This document shows, one piece after another, positions 13,708-18,434 of a DNA stretch of 18,434 bases. Source of the DNA: Gemmatimonadales bacterium (GTDB taxonomy: Bacteria; Gemmatimonadota; Gemmatimonadetes; Gemmatimonadales; GWC2-71-9); contig JACCSZ010000388.1 of the NCBI GenBank assembly GCA_013812695.1, positions 1 to 18,434 on the forward strand. The letters are read 5' to 3'. The translations under genes were made by a program, and so were the position numbers. Every line of letters begins with the position of its first letter. The stretch's first letter is position 1. A model generated the notes under the pieces. It made no database searches, had not been told where the DNA came from, and saw nothing but the letters and a program-made list of their open reading frames with translations.

Positions 13708-14516
13708 CAGGCGGGCGAGCGGGGCGCGAGCGCCAGCAGTCCACCCCGGCGGTACCCGGCCGGATCGAGCTCGACGGCGTCGAAGCCGAGCGCCTCGAAC
13801 CGCTCGGCCACTCCCGTCCACTTCGCGCGCAGCATCGCCACCTGCTCGGGCGCGACCTCGATGCGCGCCCGCGCGCCGTGGTGGCGGACGCGCAGGTCGC
13901 CAGTCACCCCGAGCTCGCGCAGAAAGGCTTCGCCGTCCTCCACCTGGCGCAGGCGCCGCGGCGTGATGGTGAGTCCATACATGACGCGGCTGGACAGGCA
14001 CGGCGCGGCCGGCGCATCCCAGGTGGGCAGGCCGAGCGTGCGCGACGCCAGCCGTACTCGCGCCTTGGTCCAGCCGAGCTCCACGAGCGGTGAGCACACC
14101 CGATGTTCCGCCGCGGCCTGCAGCCCTGGACGATGCTCGCCCACGTCGTCGGCGTTGGTGCCGTCGATGACGCTGTCGAAACCGCGTGCCAGCGCCACGT
14201 CGTGCAGGCGCGACCACAGCTCGGTCTTGCAGAAATAACAGCGGTTCGTAGGGTTGGCGAGATAGCGGGGATCGGCGAGCTCGCCGGTCTCGACCTCCAG
14301 CAGGGGCACGTCGTACCGGCGCGCCAGCTCCACCGCGCCGCGCCACTGCGCTTCAGGGTAGGACGCGCTTCGGGCGACGACGGCGAGGAACCTGTCCGGG
14401 CCGAGCGCCTGCCGGCCGACGACCGCCAGCAGCGCGGAATCGACCCCGCCCGAATAGCCGAGGAGCACCCGCCCAAACCTGCGCAGATGGCGCCGCAGAG
14501 GATCGAGGTCGGTCAT
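13707..14516 (-). CDS. larE: LarE family sacrificial sulfur transferase
   Basis: A 269-residue PP-loop ATP pyrophosphatase. The PP-loop GYSGGVDSALLA lies at 20-31. NRCYFCKTELW (91-101) and WDAPAAPCLSSR (166-177) are family signatures. Cys173 matches the cysteine that Lactobacillus plantarum LarE gives up as the sulfur source (Cys176 there). LarE adenylates and thiolates the nicotinate-derived precursor of the nickel-pincer cofactor of lactate racemase and related enzymes. ATG 14516 gives the usual short lead to the PP-loop; GTG 14561 is an alternative adding 15 residues, and no strong ribosome-binding site favours either. larB, larC and a racemase are not in the window, so the client enzyme is unknown. 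It heads a six-gene operon and is divergent from arfB across 59 nt. Confidence 0.92.
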   Translation of the reverse strand: MTDLDPLRRHLRRFGRVLLGYSGGVDSALLAVVGRQALGPDRFLAVVARSASYPEAQWRGAVELARRYDVPLLEVETGELADPRYLANPTNRCYFCKTELWSRLHDVALARGFDSVIDGTNADDVGEHRPGLQAAAEHRVCSPLVELGWTKARVRLASRTLGLPTWDAPAAPCLSSRVMYGLTITPRRLRQVEDGEAFLRELGVTGDLRVRHHGARARIEVAPEQVAMLRAKWTGVAERFEALGFDAVELDPAGYRRGGLLALAPRSPA

Positions 14517-14575
14517 GGGCAGTAACGTAATCCTGTGCCAAGGCAAGTGAGAGTCCGGCACGATTAATTTCCGGC
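14517..14575. promoter_or_regulatory. Compact divergent promoter region larE / arfB
   Basis: Only 59 nt separate the two start codons, so both promoters and untranslated leaders must be packed here or overlap coding sequence. The AT-rich CGATTAATTT (14561-14570) is the one low-GC island and the likeliest melting site. I cannot assign -10 and -35 boxes with confidence. Confidence 0.35.
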
Positions 14576-15013
14576 ATGCCCGACGCTTCGGTGCTCGAAG
14601 TTGCCCCCGGCCTTCGAATCCCGCTCGGCGAACTCGAGTTCCGCGCTTCGCGTTCGGGCGGGCCGGGCGGGCAGCACGTGAACACCTCGTCCACGCGCGT
14701 GGAGGTGTGGTGGGACGTATCCGCCTCCGCCGCGGTCAGCGAGGAGCAGCGACAGCACCTGCTGGCTCGACTCCGGCGCCGGCTCGACGGATCGGGCCGC
14801 CTCCGTCTGGTCTCGAGCAGCACGCGGAGCCAGCTCCGAAACCGGGAGGACGTCACCGAGCGACTCCGCCAGGTGGTGGCCGACGCGCTGATCGTCCCGA
14901 AAGTTCGAAAACGCACCAAGCCTTCGCGGGCGGTCAAGGCCGCCCGCCTGGAGGGCAAGCGTCGCCGGTCGGCGGCGAAGCGGGATCGCCGGCGGCCCGA
15001 CACGGAGGACTGA
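14576..15013 (+). CDS. arfB: Alternative ribosome-rescue factor B (codon-independent peptidyl-tRNA hydrolase)
   Basis: A 145-residue class I release-factor-like protein. RASRSGGPGGQHVNTSSTRVE (starting about residue 24) contains the catalytic GGQ at 31-33. There are no codon-recognition domains. The C-terminus (about 119-145) is strongly basic, as in YaeJ/ArfB, where the tail enters the empty mRNA channel of stalled ribosomes. The length fits ArfB (about 140) and not RF1 or RF2. ATG 14576 is used, with a weak ribosome-binding site. It is a single gene, divergent from larE and convergent with comM, with an 89-nt gap in which I see no clear terminator. Confidence 0.94.
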   Translation: MPDASVLEVAPGLRIPLGELEFRASRSGGPGGQHVNTSSTRVEVWWDVSASAAVSEEQRQHLLARLRRRLDGSGRLRLVSSSTRSQLRNREDVTERLRQVVADALIVPKVRKRTKPSRAVKAARLEGKRRRSAAKRDRRRPDTED

Positions 15014-15102
15014 GCAGTCGACTCCAGCGAATGCCACGATGGTTGTCTCAATGCCTCCCCTGTGTCAGATTGCGGCATCCCATAAGCAGATGGTTCCGCG
15101 CG

Positions 15103-16641
15103 TCACCCCGCCACCATCCGCCGGTCCAGGCTCCGATACTGGATCGCCTCGCTGACGTGCGTGGTCGAGAGCTCGTCGGCGCCGGCCAGGTCGGCGATGG
15201 TTCGTCCAATCTTGAGGACACGATGGTAGGCACGCGCGGACAGTCCGAGCCGCCCGACAGCTTCACGGAGCAAGCGCTCCACCGGGTCGGAGAGCGGACA
15301 ATAGCGCCCGAGGTCTCGCGCGGTCATGTGCGCGTTGGCGTGGAGTCCGGGGCGGCGCTGGAACCGCTCGCGCTGGCGGACGCGGGCGAGCTCGACGCGC
15401 TGGCGGATGACGGCGCTTGGCTCTTCGGGATCGGCGCCGACCAGATCGCGGTAGGCCACGGTGGGCACCTCGAGGTGGATGTCGATCCGGTCCAGCAGTG
15501 GCCCCGAAATTCTGGAACGATATCGTTCCACGTCGACGTCCGTGCAGCGGCAGGCCCGAACGCTGTCACCGAAGTACCCACAGGGACACGGGTTCATCGC
15601 GGCCGCGAGCATGAAACGTGCGGGAAAACTGAGGGTGACGGCCGCTCGGCTCAGCGTCACGAGGCCATCCTCCAGCGGCTGCCGCAGCACTTCGAGCACA
15701 TTGCGGCGAAACTCCGGGAGCTCGTCCAGAAAGAGCACCCCTCCGTGCGCTAGACTGACTTCGCCGGGGCGCGGCACCGATCCGCCGCCAACCAGCCCCG
15801 CATCGCTGATGGTGTGGTGAGGTGCCCGGAACGGCCGCAAGGCGCAGATGGAACGGCCAGGTTCGAGCAAGCCCGCGACGCTATGGATCTTGGTGGTCTC
15901 GAGCGCCTCGTCGAGGGTCATCGACGGCAGGATGGTAGGGAGTCGGCGGGCGAGCATGGTCTTACCGGCGCCCGGGGGACCGATGAGCAGGAGGTTGTGC
16001 GCGCCCGCCGCGGCCACCTCCAACGCTCGCTTGGCGGCGGCCTGGCTTCGGACATCGGCGAAATCAGCCTCGTCCCGCCGCCGCTCGGCCATGAGGGCGG
16101 GGAGGTCGACCTGCGCCGGCTCGAGGGCCAGGTGTCCGGCCAGATAGGCGCAGACCTCGACCAGCGTGCGGACACCGCGGACCTCGAGCCCCTGGACCAC
16201 CGCCGCTTCGGGCAGATTGTCGGCAGGGAGCAGGAACCTCCGGCACCCCGCCGCCCGGGCGGCGAGCGCCATGGAGAGGGCGCCTCGGACGGGCCGGAGA
16301 TCGCCCTCGAGGCCCACCTCCCCGACCAGCATGAGGTCGGCGAGGCGGTGGTCCGGGAGTTGCCCGCTGGCGACCAGGACGCCCACGGCGATGGGCAGAT
16401 CGAGCCCCGAACCGGTCTTGTGAATGTCCGCGGGGGCCAAGTTGACGGTGATGCGCTTGAGCGGGAGCACGAACCCCGCGTTGGCCAGCGCCGCGTTGAT
16501 GCGCTGCCGCCCTTCGCGAACCGCTCCGTTGGGCAGGCCCACCGTGGCGAACGACGGCAGCCCGCTGCTGATGTCTACCTCGACGTGCACCGGATACGCA
16601 TCGATGCCGAGGACGGCGGCGGATCGGACACTGGCAAGCAT
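15103..16641 (-). CDS. comM: YifB/ComM family Mg-chelatase-like AAA+ ATPase
   Basis: A 512-residue protein, normal for ComM. The N-terminal S16/ChlI-type domain has VEVDISSGLPSFATVGLP (20-37) and KTGSGLDLPIAVGVL (75-89). The AAA+ core has Walker A GPPGAGKT (221-228), Walker B GGVLFLDEL (300-308) and FRAPHHTISDAGLVGGG. A Cys-rich segment (PCPCGYFGDS to CRC, Cys352, 354, 364 and 366) may bind metal, followed by LLDRIDIHLEVP. In naturally competent bacteria ComM is a hexameric branch-migration helicase that extends heteroduplex during recombination of taken-up DNA; it is also widespread in species not known to be competent. ATG 16641 has AGGT about 8 nt upstream. It is a single gene, divergent from the HExxH lipoprotein. 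Confidence 0.95.
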   Translation of the reverse strand: MLASVRSAAVLGIDAYPVHVEVDISSGLPSFATVGLPNGAVREGRQRINAALANAGFVLPLKRITVNLAPADIHKTGSGLDLPIAVGVLVASGQLPDHRLADLMLVGEVGLEGDLRPVRGALSMALAARAAGCRRFLLPADNLPEAAVVQGLEVRGVRTLVEVCAYLAGHLALEPAQVDLPALMAERRRDEADFADVRSQAAAKRALEVAAAGAHNLLLIGPPGAGKTMLARRLPTILPSMTLDEALETTKIHSVAGLLEPGRSICALRPFRAPHHTISDAGLVGGGSVPRPGEVSLAHGGVLFLDELPEFRRNVLEVLRQPLEDGLVTLSRAAVTLSFPARFMLAAAMNPCPCGYFGDSVRACRCTDVDVERYRSRISGPLLDRIDIHLEVPTVAYRDLVGADPEEPSAVIRQRVELARVRQRERFQRRPGLHANAHMTARDLGRYCPLSDPVERLLREAVGRLGLSARAYHRVLKIGRTIADLAGADELSTTHVSEAIQYRSLDRRMVAG

Positions 16642-16788
16642 GCGGGACACCTTTCGAGGTTCCGGCGACGTTATGGCAAGACCCCGGGGGTACGTGGATC
16701 GCTCGCCCGCCGGCCGGATCACTGGCACGCATGGCGGATTCCCCGAGGACCCACCGCCACATGGACAGCGTATCGCTGGAGTCGCCGC

Positions 16789-17244
16789 ATGCATCGGTTG
16801 ATCGCTGGAGTGCTGCTGCTTTCTTCGCTGACCGCCTGCGCCGCGCCCAAGGCGGCCGGCGCTCCGCTCGCGCCGATCGAGCGCGCGTGGGAAGTGCCGA
16901 CGCTCGAGCTCTACAGCGAGTGGTGGCGGAAGACCGAGGAATGCTCTGGACGGAAGGGCGACATGAGCCTGGTCAAGTTCTTCGCCGTCGACGCCCCCAC
17001 CGGAGCAATCGGCCTCAACGGCACGATCGCGCACGGGTGGTGGGTCCGCCAGGGCAACCGCATTTACCTGCCCGCCAACGCGCTCGGCGAGGAGTGGTTG
17101 GTCCGCCATGAGATGCTGCACGCCCTGCTGCAGCGCGGCGCCCATCCCGCGAAGCAGTTCGTGGGCGCGTGCCACCTGGCGTCGGTCGAGGTGTGGCGAG
17201 ACTCGACCATGCATTTCGATCCGACCAATCCTCGCGGGCTCTGA
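16789..17244 (+). CDS. Small lipoprotein with HExxH putative metallopeptidase motif
   Basis: A 151-residue protein with a lipoprotein signal (LLLSSLTAC, lipidated Cys17). The soluble part is small. RIYLPANALGEEWLVRHEMLHALL places a zincin-type HEMLH at 107-111, with His119 eight residues after the second ligand as a possible third ligand. Cys52 and Cys128 could form a disulfide. This resembles a minimal gluzincin-type fold anchored to a membrane on the periplasmic side; the substrate is unknown and activity unproven. A GGAG ribosome-binding site lies 7 nt before ATG 16789. It shares a 147-nt divergent region with comM and is followed by a 211-nt gap before the S41 peptidase, so it is probably its own transcript. 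Confidence 0.8.
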   Translation: MHRLIAGVLLLSSLTACAAPKAAGAPLAPIERAWEVPTLELYSEWWRKTEECSGRKGDMSLVKFFAVDAPTGAIGLNGTIAHGWWVRQGNRIYLPANALGEEWLVRHEMLHALLQRGAHPAKQFVGACHLASVEVWRDSTMHFDPTNPRGL

Positions 17245-17455
17245 GCCCCGGAAGGATCATCGACGCGGCGGGCCGGTAATCCAGGGCCTGCTTACTTTGG
17301 GAGCTTTGTAGAGAGTGTGCCGCCCGATGGCGAGGTGCGGGTCGCGGCGGCGCCCGATTTGCTTCGATCTGGGCCGGGACACCCATCCCGCAATCTCGTT
17401 CTCCGCCAGCTATGCATCCGGCAGACCTTCTCGCAATGTGCGGGAGCCAGAGGCC

Positions 17456-18434
17456 ATGATGAAAACCTTTCCCCGGGCCCGGTTGGCGGCTCTCGCGTCG
17501 CTCATGGTGCTCACCTTTCTGAGCGGCGGCTGGCTGCTGCGTCCCCACCCGGCCGCGGAGGGGGGCATCTACCAGCAGGCGCGACTCTTCGAGGGCGTGG
17601 TCGGCGCCATTCACCGCCATTACATCGACTCGCTCGGCGAGGGCGATCTGTACCAGCGGGCCGCGGACGCGCTCGTCAGCTCCCTCCACGATCCGTATGC
17701 CGAGCTGCTCGTCCGGGATTCGTATCGCGACTATCAGCGGCAGATGGCGGGAACCGAGATCGACATCGACCGCGGTCCGGCGGAGTCCGGCTGGGAGGGA
17801 CGTCTCAGCGGGAACCTGATCGCGCCGGGTGACGAGGTCCTGAGCATCGACGGCCAAAACACGAACGGCTGGCCGACCGAGCGGCTGGACGAGGCCATGC
17901 GGCGCGGGGCCGGCCCCACCGTCACGATCGTCGTGCGGCCTCGAGGCGCTCGAAGCCCGGTGATCCGCCGCTTCACCCGCACCGAGGTCCACGTGCCCGC
18001 CGCGTCTCGCGGCGTCCTGCTGGCGGACGAGGGCGGGTACATCGCGCTCCGCCGGATGAGTGCGGGCGCGGCCGATGAGCTGCGCGCGGCCGTCGACACC
18101 CTGGTGGCGCACGGCATGTCGTCGCTGGTGCTCGACCTTCGCTCGAACCCCGGCGGGCTGATCCGCGAAGGCGTGGCAGTGGCGGGACTGTTTCTCGAGC
18201 CGGGCGATACGGTGGCGATTTCCGTCGGCCGGTCGTCGAAGCGAAGCAAGATCTACCTGGCGGATGCGCCTGGCGGCTGGCCGGATCTCCGACTGGCCGT
18301 GCTCGTCAACCGCGGCACCGCAAGCTCGGCCGAGCTCATCGCCGGCGCGCTCCAGGACCACGACCGTGCGGTGGTCGTCGGCACCCCGTCGTACGGCAAA
18401 GGTGTGCTCCAGACCACCTACCCGATCGGTACCG
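17456..18434 (+). CDS. S41 family C-terminal processing peptidase, 3' end cut by window edge
   Basis: I translated this by hand: 326 codons with no stop before the window ends. An N-terminal membrane or signal segment (about 9-28) is followed by a helical N-domain typical of CtpA/Prc (HYIDSL, LVSSLHDPYAELL). A shortened PDZ-like segment comes next (about 100-163, with APGDEVLSIDG), then the tail-peptidase core GYIALRRMS, LDLRSNPGGL (226-235), VNRGTASSAELIAGAL with catalytic Ser291, and SYGKGVLQT with catalytic Lys315. Such enzymes cut exported proteins near their C-termini. GGGAG 9 nt before ATG 17456 supports the start; ATG 17459 with AGAGG is equally possible. The normal PDZ opening (Gly-Ile-Gly...SPA..AGL) is missing, so about 20 residues look deleted compared with typical members. 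Confidence 0.9.
   Translation, partial: MMKTFPRARLAALASLMVLTFLSGGWLLRPHPAAEGGIYQQARLFEGVVGAIHRHYIDSLGEGDLYQRAADALVSSLHDPYAELLVRDSYRDYQRQMAGTEIDIDRGPAESGWEGRLSGNLIAPGDEVLSIDGQNTNGWPTERLDEAMRRGAGPTVTIVVRPRGARSPVIRRFTRTEVHVPAASRGVLLADEGGYIALRRMSAGAADELRAAVDTLVAHGMSSLVLDLRSNPGGLIREGVAVAGLFLEPGDTVAISVGRSSKRSKIYLADAPGGWPDLRLAVLVNRGTASSAELIAGALQDHDRAVVVGTPSYGKGVLQTTYPIGT

Noticed and set aside
17280..17310. TACTTTG near 17290 as a Bacteroidetes-type -7 box (TAnnTTTG)
   Set aside because: It is one base short of the consensus and no TTTG lies at the expected -33 distance.
17015..18361. 448-codon minus-strand frame at the right end
   Set aside because: It is antisense to the S41 peptidase, which carries intact catalytic Ser and Lys motifs in the plus frame.
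1..18434. CRISPR arrays, transposases, integrases, tRNA or rRNA genes, defence systems
   Set aside because: I saw no regularly spaced DNA repeats, recombinase motifs, tRNA TψC-like GGTTCGA arms or rRNA sequences, and all large frames are explained by housekeeping-type genes.

Overview
The window is a GC-rich, gene-dense stretch of bacterial chromosome. I see no mobile element, CRISPR array, rRNA or tRNA. Three things point to Gemmatimonadota or a close relative in the FCB group: the short sigma factor of the RpoD/SigA type that lacks region 1.1, the extreme GC bias with long antisense shadow ORFs, and the mix of genes (an NtrC-type regulator, an S41 peptidase, an Rv1284-type carbonic anhydrase next to metX). 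This placement is inference from protein character, not from a search.

Layout. (a) Positions 1-4217, minus strand: yajQ, then a SpoIID/LytB-like lipoprotein, a Gfo/Idh/MocA oxidoreductase and a DUF4105 membrane protein that runs off the left edge. Gaps are 13-28 nt or a 4-nt GTGA overlap, so this is probably one operon, largely concerned with the cell envelope. (b) 4218-4570: a 353-nt gene-free region between divergent genes. Its metY side ends in a perfect 12-bp hairpin and may be a regulated leader. (c) 4571-7549, plus strand: O-acetylhomoserine sulfhydrylase (metY), a beta-carbonic-anhydrase-like protein and homoserine O-acetyltransferase (metX). This is a direct-sulfhydrylation methionine/homocysteine operon, with the last two genes sharing a GTGA overlap. 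(d) 7546-9004, minus strand: a secreted Arg/His-rich protein made of 11 heptads, and the sigma-70 factor. (e) 9166-14516, minus strand: larE, thpR, a membrane-anchored unknown, an NtrC-type response regulator, a small membrane protein and an aldehyde dehydrogenase. Each junction overlaps by 1-4 nt, except the last, which has a 6-nt gap. (f) 14576-15013, plus strand: arfB ribosome-rescue hydrolase, divergent from larE. (g) 15103-16641, minus strand: comM/YifB AAA+ ATPase. (h) 16789 to the right edge, plus strand: a small HExxH lipoprotein and an S41 C-terminal-processing peptidase truncated by the window end.

How the genes fit together. MetX makes O-acetylhomoserine and MetY combines it with sulfide to give homocysteine. 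The carbonic-anhydrase-like protein is translationally coupled to MetX and belongs to a clade that, as I recall, also sits beside sulfate-activation genes in Mycobacterium. The larE-to-ALDH operon mixes cofactor assembly, RNA processing, regulation and aldehyde oxidation, with no histidine kinase in view for its regulator.

Most of the window is ordinary core chromosome. I found no convincing multi-gene undescribed system. The items most worth a second look are the metY leader, the heptad-repeat secreted protein, the carbonic anhydrase inside the methionine operon and the small HExxH lipoprotein.
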